This document shows, in pieces, positions 14,864 through 23,164 of a DNA stretch of 50,758 bases. Position 1 is the first letter of the stretch. Every line of letters begins with the position of its first letter. A program made the translations under genes and the position numbers. The notes beneath the pieces are model-generated. The model saw nothing but the letters and a program-made list of their open reading frames with translations, had not been told where the DNA came from and did not search any database. Origin of the DNA: DMER64 sp964554535. GTDB lineage: Bacteria > Bacteroidota > Bacteroidia > Bacteroidales > UBA932. The stretch lies in contig CAZKPB010000017.1 of assembly GCA_964554535.1 (NCBI GenBank), forward strand, positions 1 to 50,758, given 5' to 3'.

Positions 14864-15421
14864 TTAAACAGTGGTGGGTGCCGTAAGTACCTCCACCATC
14901 TGAAAGCGGCGCCCGGTATACGCCGGCAGTTTTTCCATCAAGGCGGCCGTGGGCACCTTCATGTAGCCCGTGGTGGTGCCGTCGCTGCAGGCGTACCATG
15001 CTTCCTTCAGGACGTCGCGGTCAATGATGATTTTTACGTCTGCGGAGCTCTCCAACAGTACGCTCCACAGGGTGGCGGCGCCTCGTTCGGTGCCCATAAG
15101 ACGTTGCAATTGTGCTGCATTGGCAAAACTGACGCGCGAAATACCCAGCGTGTAACCAAAATCTTTGGTACTGAAAGGTTTGTGTCCGGTGGTGACAAAC
15201 AGATAAAATGCCGTTTGCTGGCGGTTGCATACCAGCAGGGTCTTTACCATACGGGTGTGTAAATGGGTGTCCACAATATCGCACTGTTCCATGGTGACTG
15301 CTGGGTCCGTGTCGACTCTTACGTAAGGTATATCCATAGCGGAAAGCGCCTGATAAACTTTTTCTTGTAAAGGTGTTTCGTATGTGGCTGGCGGGGTGAT
15401 AAATGGCTGACTTACAAACAT
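14864..15421 (-). CDS. YbaK/ProX-type aminoacyl-tRNA deacylase
   Basis: 185-residue cytoplasmic protein of the YbaK/prolyl-tRNA-synthetase-associated domain family, which hydrolyses mischarged tRNA. Family marks are the MVKTLLVCN strand, an LFVTTGHKPFSTKDFG block, the SFANAAQLQRLMGTERGAATLWSVL segment typical of ProX, and KIIIDRDVLKEAW. Divergent from the tolC operon and probably monocistronic. By analogy with ProXp-ala it may clear Ala-tRNA-Pro; this is inference. Confidence 0.85.
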   Translation of the reverse strand: MFVSQPFITPPATYETPLQEKVYQALSAMDIPYVRVDTDPAVTMEQCDIVDTHLHTRMVKTLLVCNRQQTAFYLFVTTGHKPFSTKDFGYTLGISRVSFANAAQLQRLMGTERGAATLWSVLLESSADVKIIIDRDVLKEAWYACSDGTTTGYMKVPTAALMEKLPAYTGRRFQMVEVLTAPTTV

Positions 15422-15441
15422 TTTATACCTAATTTATACAA

Positions 15442-15449
15442 CAAAGATA
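15442..15449 (-). promoter_or_regulatory. -7 box of the tRNA-deacylase gene
   Basis: TATCTTTG on the minus strand, 20 bases before the ATG at 15421, matches TAnnTTTG. It is back to back with the tolC-operon -7 box. Confidence 0.55.
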
Positions 15450-15468
15450 GCTATTCCGTCAAAAATTG

Positions 15469-15476
15469 TAAATTTG
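15469..15476 (+). promoter_or_regulatory. -7 box of the export operon
   Basis: TAAATTTG lies only 5 bases before the ATG at 15482, so transcription would start at or very near the start codon (leaderless or nearly so). The -33 element is weak. Confidence 0.45.
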
Positions 15477-15481
15477 AAATT

Positions 15482-16753
15482 ATGAAAAGATACCTATTAT
15501 TTATTCTAATAACAGCCTTCTCTTACGTCTTGCGTGCCCAGACCCTGGAACAGTGTTACGCGCGGGCACAGGAGAATTACCCCCTCATAGCGCAATACGA
15601 CCTCATCCGCCAAACGGCCGAGTATTCGCTGGATGCCGCGGCCAACGCCTGGATTCCGCAAATTGTTTTTTCCGGTCAGGCCACTTACCAATCCGACGTG
15701 GCGTCCTTTCCCGAGCAACTGACCGATATCTACAAACAGATGGGTCTCAACTTTGAAGGGCTGCACCGCGACCAGTACCGTCTGGCGGTGGATATAAGCC
15801 AGACCCTGTGGGACGGAGGAGCCACCCAAGCCGCCCGCCGGGTGTCCCGAGCCAATGAAGAAGTCCAGCGACAAAGTCTTGAGGTACAATTGTATGCCCT
15901 AAAGGAACGCGTCAACTCCTTGTTTTTTGGCATTTTAGTACTTCAGGAACAGCAGCGTCTCAATACCGAACTGCAGGAAATGCTTCAAAGCAATATGGGC
16001 CGAGTCGCCTCACTGATCCAAAACGGGTTGGCCACCCCAAGCGACTCGCTGACCCTTGAGGCCGAACTGCTGCAAACCCGGCAGCAGGCCGTGACCCTTC
16101 AGACCTCAGTGGATACCTACCGGGCTATGCTGGCGCTCTTTACGGCCCACCCCGTAGGTACGCTGGAAGTGCCGGACACTCCGGCCGAGGGTGACGGGTC
16201 CCGGCCTCGGCCCGAATATGCTTTATATGACCTCCGTCTGAAAGCGGCCGACGCCCAGGAGGCGGCGCTGCGGGTAGCGCTGTTCCCGCGCATAAGTGCC
16301 TTCGGGCAAGGATTTTACGGCTCGCCGGGGCTGAATATGTTTGAGGATATGATGCATTCGCAATTCAGCTGGAACTATATAGTGGGTTTGCGGATGCAGT
16401 GGAATCTCAGTTCGTTTTTTACCAGAAAACAGGAGGCTCGCAAAATCAGTCTGACCCGGACACAGGTGGAGATAGAGCGTGACCTGTTCTCGTTTAATCA
16501 GGCCTTGCAGGTGCAACAGGCTGACGCCACGCTGGAAGGAAAAAGGCAGATCATGCAGCAGGACAATAGATTGGTGTCGCTGAGGCAGGCTGTGCGCGAG
16601 GCCACGGAAGCAAAGGTGCAGCACGGGGTGGCCGGGGTGGATGACCTGGTGCGCGACATTTACTCCGAGAATAAGGCCAAGATAGAGTCGGTCTTACATA
16701 GAGTGGATTGTCTCAAATACATTTATGACCAAAAAATGATTACCAATAATTAA
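15482..16753 (+). CDS. TolC-family outer membrane efflux protein
   Basis: 423 residues with a signal peptide (FILITAFSYVLRAQ) followed by the usual OMF opening (TLEQCYARAQENYPLIAQYDLI). Long heptad-rich helices alternate with beta segments, for example LYALKERVNSLFFGILVLQEQQ. It forms the outer-membrane duct of the tripartite exporter encoded downstream. First gene of an operon (tolC, hlyD, double ABC, two permeases, MATE), with 5 bases to the next gene. Confidence 0.88.
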   Translation: MKRYLLFILITAFSYVLRAQTLEQCYARAQENYPLIAQYDLIRQTAEYSLDAAANAWIPQIVFSGQATYQSDVASFPEQLTDIYKQMGLNFEGLHRDQYRLAVDISQTLWDGGATQAARRVSRANEEVQRQSLEVQLYALKERVNSLFFGILVLQEQQRLNTELQEMLQSNMGRVASLIQNGLATPSDSLTLEAELLQTRQQAVTLQTSVDTYRAMLALFTAHPVGTLEVPDTPAEGDGSRPRPEYALYDLRLKAADAQEAALRVALFPRISAFGQGFYGSPGLNMFEDMMHSQFSWNYIVGLRMQWNLSSFFTRKQEARKISLTRTQVEIERDLFSFNQALQVQQADATLEGKRQIMQQDNRLVSLRQAVREATEAKVQHGVAGVDDLVRDIYSENKAKIESVLHRVDCLKYIYDQKMITNN

Positions 16754-16758
16754 GGAAT

Positions 16759-17661
16759 ATGAAAAAGAGATTATTTATCATAGGCTACATACTCTCAATA
16801 GTTTGGTTCTTTTGCTCCGGATGTGCCTCACAGGGTAGCACGCACGCCGTAGGCTATTTTGAGGCGGAAGAAGTGACGGTTTCTGCCGAGGCAACCGGCC
16901 GGTTGCTGGAGTTTGCGTTGCAGGAAGGCCAACAGGTGACGGCAGGCGTGTCGGTGGGAGCCGTTGATTCCACCCAGCTTTATCTGAACAAATTGCAGTT
17001 GCAGAAAAACGTAAAGTCAGTGGTCAGCAACCGTCCCGATGTCAACGTGCAACTGGCGGCCCTGGAGGCGCAACTGGCGCATCAGCGGGCTGAAAAGATA
17101 CGCGTGGAACAACTGGTGGCGGCACGTGCCGTACCGTCCAAACAACTGGACGACATTAACTCGGCCGTGGCGCAATTGGAAAGGCAGCTGGAAGCCCAGA
17201 AGAAAACCTTACAGGGGAGTGTGGGAAGCATTGATGCGCAAAGCAGTGCCATTGACATCCAGATTGCCCTGGTTGAGGACCAGTTGTCCAAATGCCGTCT
17301 GTGTGCTCCGGTAAGCGGTACGGTGCTGGCTACCTATGTGTCGGCCGGTGAGTTTGCCGTGGCCGGAAAACCAATGTACAAGGTGGCCCGTTTGGAAGAG
17401 ATGACCTTGCGTGCCTATGTGACCTCCGACTACCTTGCAAGCCTTCAAATAGGACTGTCCGTCCGCGTTACCGCCGTGTTTGGCGGTGACAACCGGCGTG
17501 AGTACGAGGGTACGGTGGCCTGGATAGCGGACAAGAGCGAATTCACCCCAAAGAACATTCCCACGGACGAGGAACGCTCCGATATGGTGTATGCAGTGAA
17601 GATTCGCGTAAAAAATGACGGGTATATTAAAATCGGGACTTTTGGAGAAGTGGCGTTTTAG
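16759..17661 (+). CDS. HlyD/YbhG-type periplasmic adaptor (lipoprotein)
   Basis: 300 residues. The N-terminal hydrophobic segment ends in a lipobox-like CSGC, so it is probably lipid-anchored. It has the barrel-sandwich motif VSAEATGRLLEFALQEGQQV, then a coiled-coil hairpin (about 75-180, including LEAQLAHQRAEKIRVEQL), then the second lipoyl half (CRLCAPVSGTVLATYVSAGEF) and a beta-barrel domain. It bridges the inner-membrane ABC transporter and TolC. Gene order matches the E. coli ybhGFSR locus. Confidence 0.87.
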   Translation: MKKRLFIIGYILSIVWFFCSGCASQGSTHAVGYFEAEEVTVSAEATGRLLEFALQEGQQVTAGVSVGAVDSTQLYLNKLQLQKNVKSVVSNRPDVNVQLAALEAQLAHQRAEKIRVEQLVAARAVPSKQLDDINSAVAQLERQLEAQKKTLQGSVGSIDAQSSAIDIQIALVEDQLSKCRLCAPVSGTVLATYVSAGEFAVAGKPMYKVARLEEMTLRAYVTSDYLASLQIGLSVRVTAVFGGDNRREYEGTVAWIADKSEFTPKNIPTDEERSDMVYAVKIRVKNDGYIKIGTFGEVAF

Positions 17662-17667
17662 GTTGTT

Positions 17668-19116
17668 ATGCAGTATGCGGTTGAAATAGAGAATGTTTCA
17701 AAAGCTTTTGGTGCGGTGCAGGCATTGCAGGATGTCACACTGTGCATAGAGCGGGGATCTCTGTTTGCCCTGATGGGGGCCGACGGGGCGGGCCGGACCA
17801 CGCTGTTCAGGCTCATGACCACGCTGTTGTGTCCCGATGCCGGACATATTACAGTGGAAGGTTTTGACACCGTAACCGATTACAAAAGCATTCGCAAACG
17901 CATTGGCTATATGCCGGGGCGTTTTTCTCTCTACGGAGACCTTACCGTGGCCGAGAACCTTGCGTTCTTTGCCTCGCTTTACGGTGTATCGCCACAAGAA
18001 AACCGCTACTTGATTGAGGCTATTTACAAGCAGATTGAACCCTTCAAAAACCGTCGTGCGGCCAAACTCAGTGGCGGGATGAAGCAGAAACTGGCTCTGT
18101 GCTGTGCCCTGATTCATGCGCCCATAGTGTTGTTTCTGGACGAGCCCACTACCGGAGTGGACCCGGTGTCGCGCAAGGAATTGTGGCTGATGTTACAATA
18201 CCTTGTAAAACAAGGAATTACTATTATTGTTTTCACACCTTATCTGGATGAAATACGGCTATGTCATCGCGCAGCTCTGCTGGAAAAAGGACGGCTCAAG
18301 GCCCAGGGCAGTCCCGACCAGATAGCCTCGCTGTTTGAAGGCTCGCTGGACGTACGCGAGTCGGTATCCCGGCCCGAGGCCATCATCTCCGTACGTGATT
18401 TGACCAAGAAATTCGGAAATTTTACGGCGGTGGACCACATTTCGTTTGACGTCAAAAAAGGAGAGATATTCGGCTTTCTGGGAGCCAACGGGGCCGGCAA
18501 AACCACGGCTATGCGCATTTTGTGCGGATTGAGCGTGCCTACATCGGGCAACGGCCGTGTAATGGACTATGATGTGAACACACAGTCGGAAGAAATCAAG
18601 AAGCGCATTGGCTATATGAGCCAGCGGTTCTCATTGTACAATGACCTGACCGTGGCCGAGAACATCCGCCTTTTTGCAGGAATCTACGGTGTACCGGAGC
18701 GTGAAATCCCGGAGCGCACGGACAAACTGCTGGCCTCTTTGGATTTTGCATCAGAAAAACACCGGATGGTCAAAACCTTGCCTTTGGGCTGGAAACAGCG
18801 GCTGGCACTGGCGGTGGCTATGGTATCCGCTCCGGAAGTAATCTTTTTGGACGAACCTACCGGCGGCGTGGACCCCGTGGCGCGCCGCGCTTTCTGGGAA
18901 ATGATTTACAAGGCGGCTGCCGACGGTACCACCGTCTTTGTTACCACTCATTATATGGACGAGGCCGACTATTGCGACCGGATTCTGATGATGGTGGACG
19001 GGCGTATTGAGGCTTTGGATACTCCCGCGTCTCTCAAGGCGCAGTACGGGGTGACATCGTTGGATAGTGTGTTTCATTTATTGGCCCGTAAGGCGGTCAG
19101 GAGGGACGATATATGA
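17668..19116 (+). CDS. Double ABC ATPase of YbhF type
   Basis: 482 residues with two fused nucleotide-binding domains. Domain 1 (about 1-225) has Walker A GADGAGRTT with Arg43 in place of the essential Lys, signature LSGGMKQ near 134, Walker B FLDEP, and no switch His (Pro191 in FTPYLDE). Domain 2 (about 240-482) has intact Walker A GANGAGKTT (Lys278), degenerate signature LPLGWKQ near 371, Walker B FLDEP and switch His428. The defects all fall in the same composite ATP site, so one site is probably dead and the other fully functional. It energises drug or solute export with the two permeases. Overlaps the next gene by 4 bases. Confidence 0.9.
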   Translation: MQYAVEIENVSKAFGAVQALQDVTLCIERGSLFALMGADGAGRTTLFRLMTTLLCPDAGHITVEGFDTVTDYKSIRKRIGYMPGRFSLYGDLTVAENLAFFASLYGVSPQENRYLIEAIYKQIEPFKNRRAAKLSGGMKQKLALCCALIHAPIVLFLDEPTTGVDPVSRKELWLMLQYLVKQGITIIVFTPYLDEIRLCHRAALLEKGRLKAQGSPDQIASLFEGSLDVRESVSRPEAIISVRDLTKKFGNFTAVDHISFDVKKGEIFGFLGANGAGKTTAMRILCGLSVPTSGNGRVMDYDVNTQSEEIKKRIGYMSQRFSLYNDLTVAENIRLFAGIYGVPEREIPERTDKLLASLDFASEKHRMVKTLPLGWKQRLALAVAMVSAPEVIFLDEPTGGVDPVARRAFWEMIYKAAADGTTVFVTTHYMDEADYCDRILMMVDGRIEALDTPASLKAQYGVTSLDSVFHLLARKAVRRDDI

Positions 19117-20195
19117 AAAAAAGTCCGTTTGGTGCCTTTGTACACAAAGAGTTTTTTCATATCCTCAGGGATAAGCGCACCACGCTCATTCTGTTGATTA
19201 TGCCCGTGGTCCTTATCTTTCTGCTGGGCTTTGCCATTTCTATGGATGTACGCAACGTGAAGGTGGCCTATATGGACCAGTCCAACGATAAAGCGCTGGT
19301 AGAAAAGATTATGGCCCGGATAGACGCCAGTGAGTATTTTACGGTGACGGGGCGTTGTTACGGGATGGACCAACTGGACCTGCAGATGAAGGCTTCCAAG
19401 GTGGATGCGGCGCTGCGCTTTGATAGCGGGCAGCAGCTGCAGGTGGTGGTGGACGCCAGCAATCCCAATTTGGGACTTTCCTATGCCATGTACTTGAAGA
19501 GTATAGTAATGCAGCAATTGGCCGAGGAAGGTAACGCGACGGTTTCCGGGGGGGAGGCTCCGATAGTGCGGATGTTGTACAATCCCCGGATGCAGAGCAG
19601 CTATAATTTTGTGCCCGGTATCCTGGGTTTGATTTTGATATTGATTTGTGCCATGATGACCAGCATTTCCATTGTCAGGGAAAAAGAGACGGGCACAGTG
19701 GAAGTGCTGCTCTCTTCTCCGGTGCGTCCGCTGGCCGTTATTGCGGCCAAAATGGTTCCCTATTTTGTGCTTTCTTGTGTCAATATTGCCACCATTTTGC
19801 TGCTGGCCCGCTTTGTAATGCACGTGCCCATGAGTGGTTCACTGGCCTTGATTGTTTTATATTCTCTTGTGTATACGATTATGTCGCTGGCACTGGGGCT
19901 GCTTATTTCCACGTTGACGAAAAGTCAGACTACTGCATTGATTATCAGTGCCATTGCGCTCATGATTCCGGTGATGATGTTGTCAGGAATGTTGTTTCCC
20001 ATTGACAGTATGCCGGGGTTCTTCAGGGCCTTGTCAATGATTATTCCGGCTCGGTGGTTTATTGACGCAATGCGCAAGTTGATGATTGAGGGGCTTGGGT
20101 TTGCGTATGTGCTCCAAGATTTGTTGGTCTTGACCGCTATGATGCTGATTTTTATGAGTGTGGCGCTCAAGAAGTTTAATGACAGACTGGAATAG
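19113..20195 (+). CDS. ABC-2 type permease (YbhS-like)
   Basis: 360-residue inner-membrane protein: one N-terminal membrane helix (about 25-45, LILLIMPVVLIFLLGFAI), a large periplasmic domain, then five C-terminal helices. The block NFVPGILGLILILICAMMTSISIVREKETGT is typical of ABC-2 permeases. Starts inside the ATPase stop (4-base overlap). Pairs with the next gene as a heterodimeric channel. Confidence 0.88.
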   Translation: MKKSPFGAFVHKEFFHILRDKRTTLILLIMPVVLIFLLGFAISMDVRNVKVAYMDQSNDKALVEKIMARIDASEYFTVTGRCYGMDQLDLQMKASKVDAALRFDSGQQLQVVVDASNPNLGLSYAMYLKSIVMQQLAEEGNATVSGGEAPIVRMLYNPRMQSSYNFVPGILGLILILICAMMTSISIVREKETGTVEVLLSSPVRPLAVIAAKMVPYFVLSCVNIATILLLARFVMHVPMSGSLALIVLYSLVYTIMSLALGLLISTLTKSQTTALIISAIALMIPVMMLSGMLFPIDSMPGFFRALSMIIPARWFIDAMRKLMIEGLGFAYVLQDLLVLTAMMLIFMSVALKKFNDRLE

Positions 20196-20207
20196 GAGGC
20201 CGGATAT

Positions 20208-21308
20208 ATGATTAAGTATCTGATAGAAAAAGAGATAAAGCAGTTCTTCCGGCATCCGTTTATGCCCAAAGCGGCTCTGGTTATTCCTGTAATTGTGATT
20301 TTGGTGTTGCCGCTGGTGGTCACTATGGATGTCAAAAACGTGAAGGTCTGTGTACAGGATAATGACAATTCAACGGCTTCGGTGCGTTTGTTGACGGTGG
20401 TAGAGGCTTCCCGCTTTTTTAAATTGACGGACAAGGTGTTTGATTTTGACAGGGCACTCTCCCGGATTTCCTATGGAACGGCAGATCTGATTTTGCGTAT
20501 TCCCCCGGGTTTTGAAGAGGATTTGCTTTCCGGAAACGGAGCTCGTGTGGCCATCAGTGCCAATGCCACGGATGCCATGAAAGCGTCGTTGGGAACTTCT
20601 TATTTGACGTCTATTGTCAATGATTTTTCTGCTTCTTATGTGGAAGAGACTACCGGCATGGCGCCCCAGGAGCCCCCGGTGGCGCAGTTGAACCGTTTTA
20701 ATCCCCGGATGGATTACCGTACCTTTGTGTTACCGGGACTCTTAGGGATGATTGTGATTATTATCAGTTGTGTGTTTCCGGCACTGGCCATTGTATCGGA
20801 GAAAGAGAACGGGACTATGGAGCAGATCAATGTGACTCCGGTAAAGCGATGGCAGTTTATTCTGGCCAAGTTGATTCCTTACTGGATTCTGGGTGTTTTG
20901 GTGTTGAGCGTGTCTTTTTTCCTGGCGTGGGTGGTGTACGGTTTCAAGCCCGAGGGCAGTCTGCTCACCATTTACGCCGCTTCGGTGCTTATGACTGCCG
21001 CAATGTCCGGCCAGGGCCTGTTGATTTCCAATGTATCCAATACGTACCAGCAGGCCATTTTCCTTTTTTTCTTTGTGATGATTGTCTCTATTCTGATGAG
21101 CGGCCTGTATACCTCCACCGCTTCCATGCCTGCCTGGGCGCAGTGGTTTGCCCGTTTAATGCCTCCTAAATATTTTATGGAGATTATGCGCGGTGTCTAC
21201 CTCAAAGGCAGTACCTTTGTCCATCTGTGGACGCAATTCCTGTTCCTCTTCCTCTTTGCCGCGGGGTTTGGGGCGGCGGCGGTGGTTACGTACCGGAAAC
21301 GGAGTTGA
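20208..21308 (+). CDS. ABC-2 type permease (YbhR-like)
   Basis: 366-residue partner permease with the same topology: first helix about 25-40 (ALVIPVIVILVLPLVV), a periplasmic domain, and the conserved FVLPGLLGMIVIIISCVFPALAIVSEKENGT block followed by membrane helices. It lies 12 bases after its paralogue. The tandem pair probably arose by duplication. Confidence 0.88.
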   Translation: MIKYLIEKEIKQFFRHPFMPKAALVIPVIVILVLPLVVTMDVKNVKVCVQDNDNSTASVRLLTVVEASRFFKLTDKVFDFDRALSRISYGTADLILRIPPGFEEDLLSGNGARVAISANATDAMKASLGTSYLTSIVNDFSASYVEETTGMAPQEPPVAQLNRFNPRMDYRTFVLPGLLGMIVIIISCVFPALAIVSEKENGTMEQINVTPVKRWQFILAKLIPYWILGVLVLSVSFFLAWVVYGFKPEGSLLTIYAASVLMTAAMSGQGLLISNVSNTYQQAIFLFFFVMIVSILMSGLYTSTASMPAWAQWFARLMPPKYFMEIMRGVYLKGSTFVHLWTQFLFLFLFAAGFGAAAVVTYRKRS

Positions 21309-21324
21309 AATAAGTTAGATTTTT

Positions 21325-22701
21325 ATGGATAGAGACGCCATAGATTTGGGTACGCTCCATGTGCCCAAATTGTTTAGAAGATATTTTATTCCCACGTTGT
21401 TTGGAATGCTGAGTTTGTCGCTGGTAACGGTGGCGGACGGAATTTTTGTGGGGCACGGAGTGGGAAGTGACGGGATAGCAGCGGTGAATATCTGTATTCC
21501 CATATTGATGGTGTTTACGGGTATGGCGCTTATGGTGGGTGTGGGGAGTTCCGTGGTGGCATCCATTCATCTGGCCCGGGGTAAAAAAAAGGTGGCTCGG
21601 CTAACGGTGACGCAGGCGTTGCTTTTTGTAAGTGCGGTGACGGTGATCCCTGTTTTGCTGATTTTGGCCTTTCCTTCACGTGTGGGGCTGTGGTTGGGGG
21701 CTTCCACCCACTTGTTGCCTATGGTGAGGGATTATCTTGTCTGGCTGGCGCCGGCTATGTTGTTTCAGATGTGGACGGCGGTGGGGCTGTTTGTAATCAG
21801 GCTGGACGGGGCTCCGCGGTGGGCTATGTGGTGCAGTGTGTCCTCGGCCTTGATTAATTTGGTGCTGGACTGGTGGTTTATTTTTCCGCTGGGGTGGGGG
21901 GTGATGGGGGCGGCGTTTGCCTCGGCCATAAGTATTGCGGTGGGTGGAGGGATGGCAATGTATTATTTGTTTTTTAAGGCGATGTCTGTGAGGTTGTTGC
22001 TCCCTAAATGGAGTCGTAAGAGTTTGCGGTTGTCGTTGCGTAATATAGGGTATCAGTGTCGGTTGGGGTGGTCCTCTTTTTTAGGCGAGGCTACAATGGC
22101 TATGCTCATGTTTATGGGGAATCTGGTGTTTATGAAGTATCTGGGCGATGACGGGGTGGGGGCTTTTGGGATTGCCTGTTATTATACGCCGTTTGTGTTT
22201 ATGGTAGGCAATGCTATTGCGCAGTCGGCGCAACCGATCATCAGTTTTAATTATGGGGCGGGGAATCGCTCGCGTACGCTCAAGGCGCAGCATACGGCGT
22301 TGGGCACGGCGTTGTTGTGCGGGGTTTTGGTGACGGGTGCGTTTGTCTTTTTTCCGGAAGCTATGGTGGGGTTGTTTTTGCGGCTCAGTACGCCGGCGGC
22401 ACGGATTGCGGTGGCAGGGTTCCCTTTTTATGCGGCGGGTTTTGTGTGTTTTATTTTAAATCTGACGGTGATAGGGTATTATCAGAGTGTGGAACGTGCG
22501 TCACCGGCCACGGTGTTTGCGTTGCAGCGCGGGTTGTTGTTTCTGGTGCCCAGCTTCCTGTTATTGCCCAAAGTGTTGGGAACCAAGGGTATCTGGCTGG
22601 CGATGCCGCTGTCTGAAGGGCTTACTTTTTTGGTGATTGTGGCGTTTTTTTGCAGTAGAACGTATCGTTTTCGCAACGGCTACGGGTCGCACGTTCTGTA
22701 A
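21325..22701 (+). CDS. MATE-family multidrug efflux pump
   Basis: 458 residues with about 12 membrane helices in two homologous halves, as in MepA/NorM. The N-terminal part (RYFIPTLFGMLSLSLVTVADGIFVGHGVG) and QSAQPIISFNYGAGN match the family. It exports cationic drugs using Na+ or H+ gradients. It lies 16 bases after the ABC permease, so the operon combines a tripartite ABC exporter with a secondary pump, suggesting a common export or detoxification role. The DNA is noticeably richer in G than its neighbours on the coding strand. Confidence 0.88.
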   Translation: MDRDAIDLGTLHVPKLFRRYFIPTLFGMLSLSLVTVADGIFVGHGVGSDGIAAVNICIPILMVFTGMALMVGVGSSVVASIHLARGKKKVARLTVTQALLFVSAVTVIPVLLILAFPSRVGLWLGASTHLLPMVRDYLVWLAPAMLFQMWTAVGLFVIRLDGAPRWAMWCSVSSALINLVLDWWFIFPLGWGVMGAAFASAISIAVGGGMAMYYLFFKAMSVRLLLPKWSRKSLRLSLRNIGYQCRLGWSSFLGEATMAMLMFMGNLVFMKYLGDDGVGAFGIACYYTPFVFMVGNAIAQSAQPIISFNYGAGNRSRTLKAQHTALGTALLCGVLVTGAFVFFPEAMVGLFLRLSTPAARIAVAGFPFYAAGFVCFILNLTVIGYYQSVERASPATVFALQRGLLFLVPSFLLLPKVLGTKGIWLAMPLSEGLTFLVIVAFFCSRTYRFRNGYGSHVL

Positions 22702-22732
22702 ACATGGCGGCGCGGGTGGGGCTCAACACTCA

Positions 22733-22861
22733 ACCACCTCCCGCATCTCGTCCGTCAGGTAGCGGATTGTGTCCGGGTAAAGATCGGCAAATTTAGCTGA
22801 GCCTCTTCCGGAGTGTGTGGAATTTGCCTATAAGGAAGTTTACGCTATATTTGACGGCAAA
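22733..22861. pseudogene. Two short converging coding remnants (putative)
   Basis: On the minus strand a frame running from about 22810 to a stop near 22733 reads SAKFADLYPDTIRYLTDE, then MREVVEC and stop. On the plus strand a frame from about 22794 reads AEPLPECVEFAYKEVYAIFD, then GK and stop near 22861. Both have natural-looking codon use and end in stops, but no start or body is present. They may be gene tails left after deletions, or chance. No family recognised. Confidence 0.25.
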
Positions 22862-22879
22862 TGAGAGGTTCTGACAGGC

Positions 22880-22957
22880 ATAAAAAAAGGATGACCAATC
22901 ACTTGGCCATCCAGGGTTTAATAACCTAACCTTAATTGTTCGAACACTGCAAAGGAA
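22880..22957 (-). ncRNA. Candidate small RNA with promoter and terminator
   Basis: On the minus strand, TTG (22980-22978), 20 bases and TTCCTTTG (22957-22950) resemble the Bacteroidota promoter with one mismatch in the -7 box. About 65 bases on, GGATGGCCA / TGGTCATCC (22912-22889, one mismatch) followed by seven T residues makes a Rho-independent terminator. No gene lies between, so the transcript would be a short RNA with TTCGAA near its 5' end. Nothing on the minus strand otherwise needs this terminator. Confidence 0.38.
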
Positions 22958-23134
22958 CACAATGGCCGGTTAGTAAACAACAACCATTTTCTCAATGATT
23001 TGCACGATTATGTCAAATTCCGGTGTAAAAGGCAGTGTTATTTCCGCCCCAGAATGGTTGCCCAAAAAGAGTCTGCTGGAACAATACTGATAATATTTGA
23101 AACAATAATGCATTTTTAGATTTATTACCGTAAG
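22958..23134. other. Intergenic region before the PUL, nothing firm
   Basis: AT-rich upstream region of the SGNH gene. No gene is seen. It should hold regulatory sites for the first PUL operon, but none is clear. Confidence 0.3.
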
Positions 23135-23142
23135 TAAATTTG
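23135..23142 (+). promoter_or_regulatory. -7 box of the SGNH/ceramidase-like/HTCS operon
   Basis: TAAATTTG, 22 bases before the ATG at 23165, matches TAnnTTTG. The leader shares the words ACCTAAATA with the GH2-unit leader after 12244. Confidence 0.55.
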
Positions 23143-23164
23143 TTACAACCTAAATAATTTACCA

